This document shows, in pieces, positions 50,364 to 60,437 of a stretch of DNA of 64,000 bases. Source of the stretch: Propionibacteriaceae bacterium (GTDB taxonomy: Bacteria > Actinomycetota > Actinomycetes > Propionibacteriales > Propionibacteriaceae). Under the pieces are notes generated by a model that saw only the letters and a list, made by a program, of their open reading frames with translations, was not told where the DNA came from and did no database searches. How positions within the stretch are numbered: the stretch's first letter is position 1; each line of letters opens with the position of its first letter. Location of the stretch: assembly GCA_009782785.1 (NCBI GenBank), contig WRIJ01000010.1, forward strand, positions 18,498-82,497. Reading direction: 5' to 3'. The translations under genes and the position numbers were made by a program.

Positions 50364-51976
50364 GGAGCACCGCGTTAAACAATTCGACGGTTGCGTGGAG
50401 TGACCTGCTGCAAGTGATTGGGAAACGAGACCGATGGGTTCTCCCTGCTTGGATTCTTGGGGTGGTTTTCTTCTGCGTTGCATTCGTTCCAGCCATGCCC
50501 TCTTTTGTTGGTGGCGAAGAGTCCATGGTTCTCAGCGAAATGATGAAGAACCCTGCCATGGTCGCGATGTGTGGGATCCTTTACGGTGATGAACCGTCGA
50601 TGGGTATTCTCTACACCCAGCTCATGATGGTGTGGTCCGCACTCCTGGTTGGTGTGATGAACATCCTCATCGTTGTTCGCCACACGCGCAGTGATGAGGA
50701 CGAAGGGCGTCTTGAAGTTATTCGTGCACTCCCGACTGGCCGCCAAGCCAGCATGTCCGCCGTGGTTGTCCTCATGGTCTATCTCAATGTGCTGGTTGCT
50801 GCAGCCATAGCATTCTTCATGGCAATGTTTCACGTGGAATCCATTGATCCTGCCGGATGTGTGGTGTATGGAGCAGCATTGGGGGTCTGCGGATTGTTCT
50901 TTGCTACCCTGACACTGGTCGTGGTGCAGCTTGTTCACTCTGCTCGCGGTGCTATTGGTCTTTCGCTGGGACTGCTTGGATTCTTCTATCTTCTTCGCGC
51001 GTATGGCGATGTCTCTTCCGAGGCAGCTGCCCGCTTGTCGCCTTTGGGTTTGATCCTTCGTACTTATCCTTTCTTCGAGAACAAGTGGGGGCCGATTTTT
51101 ATTCTTCTGATTGTCAGTGTTCTCCTCGTTGTGGTGGCTTTTGTTTTGGGTAGGGTCAGGGATCTTGGAGCTGGACTCTTGCCAGTGATGGGAAGAAAAC
51201 GCGCTCATGCACCAGGGTCATTGTCTGGTGAATGGGGTCTGACCTGGAGATTGACCCGGGGAATGATCATTGCGTGGGCAGTCACGGTCTTCATTTTCTC
51301 TGCTGGGTACGCATCGGTCATGGGTGACATGGAGACGTTCGTACGGGAGAGCCCTCTCTATCAACAACTCATGGGTGTAGGTGCTGATGCGGAGGAGATC
51401 ACCCAACCTGTGGTGGTCATGTTGATGCTGATCATGAGTATCATTGGCGCGATCCCGGTCCTTGCTGTTGCCTTCAAACTTCGTTCAGAGGAACAAAAAG
51501 GCCGCCTGGACTATGTGCTGGGCAAGACGGTCTCCCGCTGGCGACTGTTTGGGGGGTACGGAGGTCTTGTTGTTCTGGTTGCTCTACTCATGCAGATATT
51601 GACAGGCATAGGTTTTTATGGCGTGGCTTTGACGGTCATGGACGAACCTTTTGGTTTCGGGTTTGTCATGAAGGTCGCCCTCAACTATTTCCCTGCTCTG
51701 GTCTTTTTCGGCGGCCTGGGTTTGGCTTTGGTGGGATGGTGCAAGAATGCCACCTGGATCGGTTGGGCCTATTTGGGTGGTGGATTCTTGATCACCTTCC
51801 TGGGTGGAATGCTGGATCTTCCCGCTTGGGTCGGCAAACTCACGCCTTTCGGGCTCATTCCTCGATGGCCAACCGAAGAGTTCTCTTTCCATATTTGGGC
51901 GTTCGTGTTGGTTGCTGGACTCGGCTTGATATGGTTCGGTTCCCTCGGATTCAGACAAAGAGACATCACCGCCTGA
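50360..51976 (+). CDS. ABC transporter permease (multi-TM exporter subunit)
   Basis: About 12 hydrophobic segments; ATGA-type overlap with the ATPase gene. Confidence 0.9.
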   Translation: MRSTALNNSTVAWSDLLQVIGKRDRWVLPAWILGVVFFCVAFVPAMPSFVGGEESMVLSEMMKNPAMVAMCGILYGDEPSMGILYTQLMMVWSALLVGVMNILIVVRHTRSDEDEGRLEVIRALPTGRQASMSAVVVLMVYLNVLVAAAIAFFMAMFHVESIDPAGCVVYGAALGVCGLFFATLTLVVVQLVHSARGAIGLSLGLLGFFYLLRAYGDVSSEAAARLSPLGLILRTYPFFENKWGPIFILLIVSVLLVVVAFVLGRVRDLGAGLLPVMGRKRAHAPGSLSGEWGLTWRLTRGMIIAWAVTVFIFSAGYASVMGDMETFVRESPLYQQLMGVGADAEEITQPVVVMLMLIMSIIGAIPVLAVAFKLRSEEQKGRLDYVLGKTVSRWRLFGGYGGLVVLVALLMQILTGIGFYGVALTVMDEPFGFGFVMKVALNYFPALVFFGGLGLALVGWCKNATWIGWAYLGGGFLITFLGGMLDLPAWVGKLTPFGLIPRWPTEEFSFHIWAFVLVAGLGLIWFGSLGFRQRDITA

Positions 51977-52019
51977 GCAGGATAGCCACTCAATGAGCAT
52001 GGATTGCAGTTCCTGCTCA
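51974..52019. terminator. Possible bidirectional terminator between convergent genes
   Basis: Inverted arms TGAGCAGG (51974-51981) and CCTGCTCA (52012-52019); no clear T tract. Confidence 0.3.
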
Positions 52020-52036
52020 CTGTGGGCGAGGAGATC

Positions 52037-52714
52037 CTACCTGCCTAAACGTGGGCACCTCTCCCAGGATCCGATTTTGTTGCTTCGCGCCTGGTCAGCA
52101 AGTTTTTTGTAGGATTCGAAACGCTGTGGTTTGGCATCACTCTTGGGGTACCATGCACCAACTAGTCCTCGTTCAAGGAGCTGCTGGCCAACATCGTGAC
52201 CATCGACTTCAACATATCGAAGAAGACGATCGAACCTATCCCTATCTGAGGAGCGTGGATCCGCGATGAGGGTGACTGTCGTACCGCGAGGAATTAAAGA
52301 GCGCAATTCTTGGGTGGCATCATAGGCTCCGCACTCATTGCGGCTCCCATCATGACCCATTTCGGGGGCATCAATCCCCAAGAAACGAACAGACTCTTTC
52401 TTGTCCCCCATGCTCACCTCGATCGTGTCACCATCGAACACATAGGTGAGTGTTGCCATAGTGCCAACTCCAGTGCCCGATGTCGTGCTCGGTGAGTCCA
52501 CGGGTGCAGGTTCATCACCCAATTCGAGTACTGGGGTGAGGAAACTCAACCCTACTGCACAGACAATGAACAAGATGATCCATGGGATTCTTGATTTCAA
52601 TGTTCGTTGCGGCTTTCGCCGAGTCGGGGATCTCCTGGTGGCTGAGGTTCTCCTGTTAGCTGTCGTTCGGGTGTTGGTCCTCCCCCGAGCGGTGGTTCTC
52701 CTGCGCGTCGCCAT
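52037..52714 (-). CDS. Membrane-anchored thermonuclease (SNase-like)
   Basis: VFDGDTIEVSMGDKKESVRFLGIDAPEM; ECGAYDATQELRSLIPRGTTVTLI; N-terminal Arg/Thr tract plus one TM. Confidence 0.92.
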   Translation of the reverse strand: MATRRRTTARGRTNTRTTANRRTSATRRSPTRRKPQRTLKSRIPWIILFIVCAVGLSFLTPVLELGDEPAPVDSPSTTSGTGVGTMATLTYVFDGDTIEVSMGDKKESVRFLGIDAPEMGHDGSRNECGAYDATQELRSLIPRGTTVTLIADPRSSDRDRFDRLLRYVEVDGHDVGQQLLERGLVGAWYPKSDAKPQRFESYKKLADQARSNKIGSWERCPRLGR

Positions 52715-52729
52715 ATCGCCATCCCCCAA

Positions 52730-55312
52730 CTACAAAGCCGAGACTCCCCAAATTCGAGAAATATAGTCGGCCATGGAACGATCCGATGAAAAATACCCAG
52801 TACGGGCCACGTTGAGAATCGCTGACTGTACCCACGCCTGAGAATCAGCATATTTCTCATCGACGAGTGCTTGGGTAGCCATGTAGGACTCATAGTCAGC
52901 CAAAGCCATGAAGCGATCCTCGTACAACAGGTTTGATACCACCGATTCAAAAGCAGTCGGATCGCCCCCCGAGAAGGCACCCGAAGCAATGAGCTCCATG
53001 GCGGCTTTGAGATCCTCATTGGATTCATAGAATGCTGAAGGTTCGTACCCACTAGACGCAAGGTGTTCAACTTCTGGTTCAGTCATCCCGAAAAGGAAAA
53101 AGTTGTCATCACCGACCAGTTGGCGAATCTCCACATTCGCTCCATCATCAGTACCAATCGTCAATGCCCCATTGAGAGCAAACTTCATGTTCCCGGTTCC
53201 GGAGGCTTCCTTGCCTGCCAAAGAAATCTGCTCAGAGAGATCAGCTGCAGGAATCAGGAACTCAGCGAGTGTCACATTGTAGTTCGGTGGGAAAATCACC
53301 CTCAACATGTCAGCGACACGAGGATCATTATTGATCGTGTCACCAACTGCGTTAATCAAGCGAATGATCTCTTTCGCCATGTGATATCCCGGTGCGGCTT
53401 TAGCGCCGAAAACAAAAGTACGAGGAATCACGTCTGTGATCTTGCCCGAGGTGAGCTTCTCGTACAAGGTAACAATGTGCAGAAGCTTCAGCGTCTGGCG
53501 CTTGTATTCATGCAAGCGTTTCACCATGGCATCGAGCATGTGCCCTTCAGCGAAAATGATCCCATCACGGTGAGCGAGCACCTCAGCAAATCTAGTCTTG
53601 TTGAAGGTTTTCATTTCTTGAAAAGAGGTACGAAAACCCTCGTCGTACGCAAAAGGCTCCAAGTCACGAAGTCGTTCAAGATCGGTCAACCAACCCACGC
53701 CGATAGCCTGTGTGATGAGGTCCGCCAATCGAGGATTGGCCAATTGGAGAAAACGCCGTGGAGTGACACCGTTGGTGACATTCATGAACTTTTCTGGCCA
53801 CATGTCCGCAAACTCAGGAAGAACCTTCTCACGGAGAAGTTGTGAATGAAGCTCGGCAACCCCATTAACCTTCCCGGCAGCCGCCGTGGCAAGGTGAGCC
53901 ATTCGTACTGCCCGAACAGGATAATCAGAAATGATCGACATCGCCCGTACCATCATTTCATCACCTGCGAAACGTTCCCGAACCATCGCACAAAAGTGGG
54001 TGTTGATCTGGTCAATGATCTCCATGTGGCGGGGAAGCAACCGTGACAGAAGATCGACTTCCCAGGTTTCGAGAGCCTCCGGGAGCAGAGTGTGGCAGGT
54101 GTAGTTGAAACACGAACAAGTGATCTCCCAGGCAGACTCGAAACTCAAGTGGTAGGTGTCAAGAAGGATCCTCATCAATTCAGGGATAGCAATCACTGGA
54201 TGGGTGTCGTTGAGCTGGAAGGAGATGCGCTGCCCCAGGTGAGAGATGTCGAAATCCTCTTCGAGATGGTCGATGAAATCAGCAAGAGAACAAGCCACAA
54301 AAAAATACTGTTGTTGGAGTCGTAGTTCTTTACCTTGAGGTGTTGAATCCTCAGGATAGAGAACCTTGGTGATGTTTTCAGCGAAAGTCTGTGCACGGAC
54401 GGCTTCGGCATAGTCACCAGAGTTGAAGATGCCCAAATCGAAAGCATGGGTTGCTTGGGCACTCCACAATCGAAGAGTGTTCACCCAGCCGTTGCCATAA
54501 CCTGGAACCATGTAGTTATAGGGCACGCCGATGACATTCCAACCAGGAACCCACCGTGATCTGGTCGCACCCTCCTCATCAGTGAAAGTCTCGGTATGCC
54601 CCCCGAAATCGACTTGAACCGAATGCTCAGGGTGAGGGAATTCCCACGGGTTACCCAAGGTCAGCCAGGTGTCGGGCTGCTCCACTTGTGCACCATCAAC
54701 AAAGGTTTGGCGAAAAATACCGTACTCGTAACGAATTCCATACCCGATGGATGCAATACGCATCGTTGCTAGAGAATCCACGAAACAGGCGGCTAAGCGA
54801 CCTAAACCACCATTACCTAAACCAGGTTCGACCTCTTGGGAACGCAGAGTATCTAAAGAGATCCCACAACTAGCGAGAGCCTGCTCAGCGATAGAGGCCA
54901 GGTCTGTGGCGAGCAGATTATTATCGAGTTGGCGTCCGAGAAGATATTCCGCCGACAGGTAGCCCACCATTTTGGGGCGATGATCGAAGACTTGGCGATT
55001 TGATTCCAACCAACGGGCCATCAGGTAATGGCGGACTGTGCGTGCCATGGCAAGATACTGGTCGTTGACAGTGGAGCGGGCCAAGGTCACTCCTTGACCC
55101 ATGTTGAGCTCTTGAAGGAATCTGGTGAGGAATCCTTCCACCGTGTGCGCAGGGGATTCCACCGGACCTAAAACACTAGGGTCTTTTACTTCAAATTCTG
55201 GCCCAGTACGAGCACCCAAGACTTGGGCCTCCACACCCAAGGCAACAGGTTGTACTTCGGGGATATCACGTTCACTTACCACATTAGTCACCGTACAAAC
55301 GTACCGACTCAA
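52730..55312 (-). CDS. glgP: Glycogen/starch phosphorylase
   Basis: EPGLGNGGLGRLAACFVDSLATM; VKRLHEYKRQTLKLLHI; EASGTGNMKFALNGALTIGTDDGANVEI. Confidence 0.97.
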   Translation of the reverse strand: MSRYVCTVTNVVSERDIPEVQPVALGVEAQVLGARTGPEFEVKDPSVLGPVESPAHTVEGFLTRFLQELNMGQGVTLARSTVNDQYLAMARTVRHYLMARWLESNRQVFDHRPKMVGYLSAEYLLGRQLDNNLLATDLASIAEQALASCGISLDTLRSQEVEPGLGNGGLGRLAACFVDSLATMRIASIGYGIRYEYGIFRQTFVDGAQVEQPDTWLTLGNPWEFPHPEHSVQVDFGGHTETFTDEEGATRSRWVPGWNVIGVPYNYMVPGYGNGWVNTLRLWSAQATHAFDLGIFNSGDYAEAVRAQTFAENITKVLYPEDSTPQGKELRLQQQYFFVACSLADFIDHLEEDFDISHLGQRISFQLNDTHPVIAIPELMRILLDTYHLSFESAWEITCSCFNYTCHTLLPEALETWEVDLLSRLLPRHMEIIDQINTHFCAMVRERFAGDEMMVRAMSIISDYPVRAVRMAHLATAAAGKVNGVAELHSQLLREKVLPEFADMWPEKFMNVTNGVTPRRFLQLANPRLADLITQAIGVGWLTDLERLRDLEPFAYDEGFRTSFQEMKTFNKTRFAEVLAHRDGIIFAEGHMLDAMVKRLHEYKRQTLKLLHIVTLYEKLTSGKITDVIPRTFVFGAKAAPGYHMAKEIIRLINAVGDTINNDPRVADMLRVIFPPNYNVTLAEFLIPAADLSEQISLAGKEASGTGNMKFALNGALTIGTDDGANVEIRQLVGDDNFFLFGMTEPEVEHLASSGYEPSAFYESNEDLKAAMELIASGAFSGGDPTAFESVVSNLLYEDRFMALADYESYMATQALVDEKYADSQAWVQSAILNVARTGYFSSDRSMADYISRIWGVSAL

Positions 55313-55419
55313 TCAAGGCATTGCACACCACAGTGCAAATGATGAGACCTTCATGGTTGTTTTGCGATCCTCAGGTAATGGAACCCCTGCAGGAGGTCTG
55401 CGGTTGTGCCTCCCTGGTT

Positions 55420-55854
55420 TCAACGGAGAACATAGGGGTCAACATCGGTTGTGAAGGTCTCATTAATATGGATCTGACCAGGTAGCCCAGGGATGGATAA
55501 GTCACCTAGGGTGAGGGTGCAATCAAGAGTCACTCGTACGGCTCCAGGCTGCCCAGGGGGAAGGTCCAGTGCCGAAGCATCAATATCTATGTCGAGTTGT
55601 CGACATAACGACTTGGCGGACTTCAAGTGTTCGTTGACGAGGCGTTCAGCTTGGAGCTTCGCTTGTGACGAATCAGAAGCCAGGGAGGCTACTCGAGAAC
55701 CACCCACGCTAGCACCATGAAGTTCATCGCGGACCATAGCGATACGTCCAATACCGACAACCAAGACCAAGAACACGACGAAGGCGGGAATAATCAACAC
55801 TGCTTCCATCGAGACCGAACCCACGGTGTATTGACGAGTGTTAGCCCTCGTCAT
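55420..55854 (-). CDS. TadE-like pilus protein
   Basis: GSVSMEAVLIIPAFVVFLVLVVGIGRIAMVR; ATGA overlap with the upstream gene. Confidence 0.8.
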   Translation of the reverse strand: MTRANTRQYTVGSVSMEAVLIIPAFVVFLVLVVGIGRIAMVRDELHGASVGGSRVASLASDSSQAKLQAERLVNEHLKSAKSLCRQLDIDIDASALDLPPGQPGAVRVTLDCTLTLGDLSIPGLPGQIHINETFTTDVDPYVLR

Positions 55855-56228
55855 GACGGTGCGATTTCTCGTGGAAGGGTCACGTGGGACTCTACCCTCC
55901 AGTGACATCCAGGAATCGCAGAGGTGGCTATCCCCGTGATGGTCACACTCACAGTTTCTTCGTTGAGCGATACTGTGACCTGCCAGTCATCGCCAACCTC
56001 ACGTTGGTGGAGGATAGACCTTGCAATGTGCTGAGGTTCCTGGTCTACTTCCGCCCAAGCGGTTGCACTTCGAGCAGCGTCCAGGCAAGCAGCGTGGGCA
56101 ACCCCCTGGGCATAGACCCACAATGAAGTATGGACAATCAGCAAGACAGTGCCCAGGAATAGCGGAATCAGTACGATCGCCTCGATGGACACTGAGCCAC
56201 GAGACCGGGACGACATATCGTGGGTCAT
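55851..56228 (-). CDS. TadE-like pilus protein
   Basis: RGSVSIEAIVLIPLFLGTVLLIVHTSLWVYAQGVAHAAC; start overlaps the Flp-like stop. Confidence 0.82.
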   Translation of the reverse strand: MTHDMSSRSRGSVSIEAIVLIPLFLGTVLLIVHTSLWVYAQGVAHAACLDAARSATAWAEVDQEPQHIARSILHQREVGDDWQVTVSLNEETVSVTITGIATSAIPGCHWRVESHVTLPREIAPS

Positions 56229-56383
56229 AACCCGAGAAGCTGGTTGGAATGGTTCATGACATAGGTGGTGATGGCACTGACCACCACAGCAGCGATACCA
56301 ATGACAGCGAGAGCCCAAATGACGTTCTCCATAGTCACTGATCCGCGTTCAGTCAAATGATCAGGTTGGTGGTGTAATAACAT
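56225..56383 (-). CDS. Flp/DUF4244-like small pilin (52 aa)
   Basis: Not in ORF track. Direct read: MLLHHQPDHLTERGSVTMENVIWALAVIGIAAVVVSAITTYVMNHSNQLLGL. Confidence 0.82.
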   Translation of the reverse strand: MLLHHQPDHLTERGSVTMENVIWALAVIGIAAVVVSAITTYVMNHSNQLLGL

Positions 56384-56399
56384 GTTATTTCTCTTTCTT

Positions 56400-57290
56400 T
56401 TAGGGCAGTGTGCCCATCATGGTCAATAGTGCTGGCCCGATCACGATCGCAAGGAAGATAATCCCCAACAGCGATACCGGCAGACTCATTTTTTCGTTCG
56501 CTTCATGGGACGATGTCAATTCGCTCAGCAGCAGTCTTTCCTGAATACTTCTGGCTTTAGCTCGAAGGAGTCGATAGATTCCAGCACCCTCCCCACTCGA
56601 GAGGTTGATGATGTCGGCAATCTCTATCAGGTCAGTGATTCCCAGTTTCTCACCGAGTGCTTTCAGCCCATCGCCAGGAGTGAGACCAGCCCAGGATGCC
56701 TCATCCAGAGCTTCTTTGAGCAGAGAAAAAACCCAAGAATCTCCCACACTGGCTGCAGAGACAAGTCCTTGGCGCGTTCCCACTCCACAGGAACGTTCCA
56801 GTGCAACAAGATTCACGAAACATCCCAACGTGAAAGAAAATTCGGTACGTAAACTGGTGGCCTTGCGCCGTACGAGACTGTCAGGAAGCAGGAAACCGAC
56901 AACACCCAACCCACATCCGACAACACCTGGGACAACACCGAGAAAGTGAACCCCAGCAATCATCAGGCACCCGAAGAGAGCTCCCGGTGCCAACAGCCCC
57001 ACCAGCGCGTATCCCACTTTCCGTGACAGAAACCCACTAGCAGACATCCCAACCAAAGCAAGATCGTAGTGGGGAAGAGGGCGAAGTCTGCTCGGGAGCT
57101 TACTGATGATCCACCCACTCATGGACTCCCACGACAACCCATTACTCTTGTGAAAAGGTTCGGCCGTACCCACCAATTGGTCGAGACTTTGGGAAAGATC
57201 AGCATGGACAGGGATCAGGGGGCGAACAACTAACCACACACCCGTGGACGCCACCACCCCAGCGAAGATGATTACTTGAAGAGATGACAT
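56400..57290 (-). CDS. tadC: Tad pilus inner-membrane protein TadC-like
   Basis: Type II secretion F-like: LVALERSCGVGTRQGLVSA, EALDEASWAGLTPGDGLKALGEKLGI; TMs. Confidence 0.85.
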   Translation of the reverse strand: MSSLQVIIFAGVVASTGVWLVVRPLIPVHADLSQSLDQLVGTAEPFHKSNGLSWESMSGWIISKLPSRLRPLPHYDLALVGMSASGFLSRKVGYALVGLLAPGALFGCLMIAGVHFLGVVPGVVGCGLGVVGFLLPDSLVRRKATSLRTEFSFTLGCFVNLVALERSCGVGTRQGLVSAASVGDSWVFSLLKEALDEASWAGLTPGDGLKALGEKLGITDLIEIADIINLSSGEGAGIYRLLRAKARSIQERLLLSELTSSHEANEKMSLPVSLLGIIFLAIVIGPALLTMMGTLP

Positions 57291-58129
57291 CAGACCCTCC
57301 TGGAGGCTTGAGAACCGAGCAGTCTCATGTCCGCATCGATGGTGGTGATCCTCCTCATCCACACCACCACCACGGCATATCCAATGAGAAGCCCCATGAC
57401 GATCACCTGGCCAGGACCTGTTTTGTACGCAGACATGTACTGTCCACCAAGGAATAACCCCAGCAGGACGAGGCCTGTTATGATCGTCACCCACCGAGCG
57501 GTCGCCCGAGGTTTAGCAGCATCAGCCTCAACCTGTCGTCGTCCACGAAGATCCAACCCCACCCCTTCACAGAGATCATTCAACATGGTGGTCAGTCCCT
57601 CACCTCGATGTTGGGAACCCAACAAGAGACTTGCCACAATGTGGTCGCCAGTGGAATGACCAAGATCTGCTGCGAATTCTCGTAGAGCCGCATCAGTGGT
57701 CCATCTGGCGCTCAAACGTGACGCCAATGTCGTGACAGGAACTTTCACTGCTTCAGGGCAGGACCCAGCTGAAGCAATAAGTCCCTGCTCCAGACCCGCT
57801 CCAGCACTCAAGATTCCAGCTAGCCCACGAGTCCACTCCTCCAAAGCCTCCACCTGGGCAAGGCGGATTTGTGCAGGTGTTCTCCCTAAGAGGTACGGCG
57901 CAGCCAACCCTGCAAGAGGAAGCACAGGGATGAAGAAAAGCCAACCAGTCAACAATGCCAGCAGACCACCAAGGCAGGCGAGTCCTCCGCCCACAACGAT
58001 CGGCGAATTCAGTGATAGTTGAGGAAATTGAACAGGAGCATCACCATGTTCACGGCGACCCACGCCGTACACGAACAAAAGGATTCCACTCATGGTCACA
58101 CAACCCAACACAGCAAAGATGATGATCAT
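57290..58129 (-). CDS. tadB: Tad pilus inner-membrane protein TadB-like
   Basis: EEWTRGLAGILSAGAGLEQGLIASA; F-like region plus TMs; overlaps tadA and tadC. Confidence 0.85.
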   Translation of the reverse strand: MIIIFAVLGCVTMSGILLFVYGVGRREHGDAPVQFPQLSLNSPIVVGGGLACLGGLLALLTGWLFFIPVLPLAGLAAPYLLGRTPAQIRLAQVEALEEWTRGLAGILSAGAGLEQGLIASAGSCPEAVKVPVTTLASRLSARWTTDAALREFAADLGHSTGDHIVASLLLGSQHRGEGLTTMLNDLCEGVGLDLRGRRQVEADAAKPRATARWVTIITGLVLLGLFLGGQYMSAYKTGPGQVIVMGLLIGYAVVVVWMRRITTIDADMRLLGSQASRRV

Positions 58130-59673
58130 AGGCCCACCTCACAGCCGGTGTCGTACAGATGGGCGTACGCTTCAGGAAGCCAGACTAAGGAGGCTAATTG
58201 CTCACCGTCACTGGCATAGAACACCCGCGACGTGGAATAGCCGGTAGCACAATCACTAGCTTGGAGACTAATAATCTCTTTAACCCAACGATGTCGGCGG
58301 AATCCTCCCCCAGGTTCTACAGTGGTCGTCATCTCCAGGTGGACAACAAAATCAATATCTTGGCTGACTGCTCGGGAAGCATAGTCACTGGTGATGTATG
58401 GGCCAGCTTCCATAGCGCATGTGATGAGTTTTCGTACCGCACCTTCTGCACTACGAGCATGAGTTGTTGACAAAGAACCAGACCCAGATTGCATGGCTTT
58501 CACCATGGCGAGAATCTCACCCCCGCGAACCTCACCGACAATCTGCCTCGACAAATTGAATCGGAAAGAATCATAAAGAGCATCATCCAAAAGATATTCC
58601 CCCACTCGACGCCCTGCCCCATCCTTTTCACCTGACCCAGGCCGAGCCTCCCAGGCATGGACGAGGGGGTGGCGATCAGTCATCTGGTGAAGATGAAGTT
58701 CGTACTCGGTTTCGAAAGTCCCAATAGTTTCGTGGGAAGGTATTTCGGCGCACAATGCCCGCATCATTGTGGTTTTCCCCGCTCCCTGGGCTCCACACAC
58801 GACGATCGAGGCCCGCTGCCGTACTGCCTGGGCAAGGAAGCGAGCACATGTTGAGGTGAGCGAACCTTGTGACACCAAATCGTGAAGAGTGATGTCTTTG
58901 AGGCGGTGGCGTCGAATGACCACCGAAGGACGAGGAGTCACCCACGCTGTTGCCGCTAGCCGGGCTCCGTTATCAAGGCGAAGGTGCAAGCGTGGTTCAG
59001 CAGGTGAGAAACTGCGTTCATTGACTTCAGATCTTGAGGCAATGAAACTCAAAAAATCGATGAGTTCATCGTCAGAATCTGCCACCGGATCGCTACGGTG
59101 AAGGGAACCATCACAGGTTTCAGTCCACACATTGTCGGCCCCACAGATGATGATGTTTTCAATATCTTGGTTGTCTACAAGGCTTTGGAGTCGACCCAGA
59201 CGGAAAAGAGAATCGAAGAGTGCTTGACCCATGCGTGCCTGGTGGGAGAGACTCCAAGGATCCTGCCCTGCAGTCATGGCTAGGTTGGCTTGTTCTTCAA
59301 GAAGGTCGGCAATGATCACTCGTCCCACATCCTGGTGATGAGTGATGTCGATACCATCGGTTCCTACCCGGGCACTCAACCTGTGAGAAGCTTCGACTCT
59401 CATCTGTGCAATAACACCCCAGTCAATGACTACGTCAGGCACCGAGTCGAACCTTGAGGATTCCCAGACGGGGATGTTGCAGTGTGTCGGATGGATCGGG
59501 GCACGAGTGATAGCTGTGGAATCGACAGCACAAGTGTGAGGATTGATACCGTCGAGGGGACTAGTGGTGTCCTTGTGTTGGCGGGTAGTCAATGGAGGGC
59601 AGACACCAGGATGATCCCAGGTATGAATGAGTGCTGGGGTTTCTAGTGTGGGTGCGTACTGCGCCGTGGTCAT
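58126..59673 (-). CDS. tadA: Tad pilus secretion ATPase TadA/CpaF
   Basis: IVVCGAQGAGKTTMMRALCAEIP; RFNLSRQIVGEVRGGEILAMVKAMQSGSGSLSTTHARSAEGAV. Confidence 0.95.
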   Translation of the reverse strand: MTTAQYAPTLETPALIHTWDHPGVCPPLTTRQHKDTTSPLDGINPHTCAVDSTAITRAPIHPTHCNIPVWESSRFDSVPDVVIDWGVIAQMRVEASHRLSARVGTDGIDITHHQDVGRVIIADLLEEQANLAMTAGQDPWSLSHQARMGQALFDSLFRLGRLQSLVDNQDIENIIICGADNVWTETCDGSLHRSDPVADSDDELIDFLSFIASRSEVNERSFSPAEPRLHLRLDNGARLAATAWVTPRPSVVIRRHRLKDITLHDLVSQGSLTSTCARFLAQAVRQRASIVVCGAQGAGKTTMMRALCAEIPSHETIGTFETEYELHLHQMTDRHPLVHAWEARPGSGEKDGAGRRVGEYLLDDALYDSFRFNLSRQIVGEVRGGEILAMVKAMQSGSGSLSTTHARSAEGAVRKLITCAMEAGPYITSDYASRAVSQDIDFVVHLEMTTTVEPGGGFRRHRWVKEIISLQASDCATGYSTSRVFYASDGEQLASLVWLPEAYAHLYDTGCEVGL

Positions 59674-60437
59674 GAAGCGATCTCCTGATAGTGGTGGGCA
59701 GTGTGCTCACGCAGCATTTCTTGGATTCGCCCGGCGCATCGATCAAGATCCGCATCGAAGCCGGTCTTACGTTTCTGGGGTGAACCGTGGGAATAGTGTC
59801 GGGCACCTGAAGGATCATGTCGCAAAGAACCCACATGATCGAGGCGCAGAACCCGTGTGACTTCTTTCTCGGTGTAAGGATTTCCCTCATTGATCAACAA
59901 TGTTGCCCATCGTGGAACCCCTGGGTTGCGTAGTGCCTGGTCGTGGGCTAGGTCAGCCCATTGTTTGGCGCTGGCCAAGGAGGGAAGGTCACAGTGTGTG
60001 AGCAGAAGTACGAGGTCCACTCTCGGCAGGAGGTTGACCGGATAGGATTCCATCCCCAACCGTCCAGCGTCAATAAACACATCCACGTGGTCTGCCCACG
60101 TGGACCACACTGAAGCTACAGGCTCCCACAATTCGAGGGCATTTCGCGCTTGGGCATGAGTACGCGGGCCAGGCAGGATCGACGTATCCTTGTTGATGGC
60201 GATCAGTGAACGCGACAATTGTGACTCGATATCTCCACTTCTGTGTGCCATGAGTAAGTCGACAATCGATGGCGGGCACTCGCGGAATCCTTGAAAGAAA
60301 CCAGCCATCATTGATGAACCTCCCCCAGGATCGGCCTCAATGGCGATAGCTGGGCGAGACCATCGAAGAGACAACCCTAGGGTTGTGGTGGTGACACCCG
60401 GTGATCCGCAAGCAGAGGTGAGAAGGATGAGAGCCAT
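59670..60437 (-). CDS. TadZ/CpaE-like ParA-superfamily protein
   Basis: ILLTSACGSPGVTTTTLGLSLRW (degenerate P-loop); AIEADPGGGSSM; adjacent to tadA. Confidence 0.8.
   Translation of the reverse strand: MALILLTSACGSPGVTTTTLGLSLRWSRPAIAIEADPGGGSSMMAGFFQGFRECPPSIVDLLMAHRSGDIESQLSRSLIAINKDTSILPGPRTHAQARNALELWEPVASVWSTWADHVDVFIDAGRLGMESYPVNLLPRVDLVLLLTHCDLPSLASAKQWADLAHDQALRNPGVPRWATLLINEGNPYTEKEVTRVLRLDHVGSLRHDPSGARHYSHGSPQKRKTGFDADLDRCAGRIQEMLREHTAHHYQEIAS

Noticed and set aside
50375-51208. 277-aa minus ORF
   Set aside because: Antisense to the ABC permease; His/Asn/Glu-rich composition typical of the antisense of TM segments.
53063-53845. 260-aa + ORF
   Set aside because: Antisense to glgP.
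60080-60110. CCACGTGG elements as parS
   Set aside because: Flanking bases do not match TGTTNCACGTGAAACA; ordinary coding sequence.
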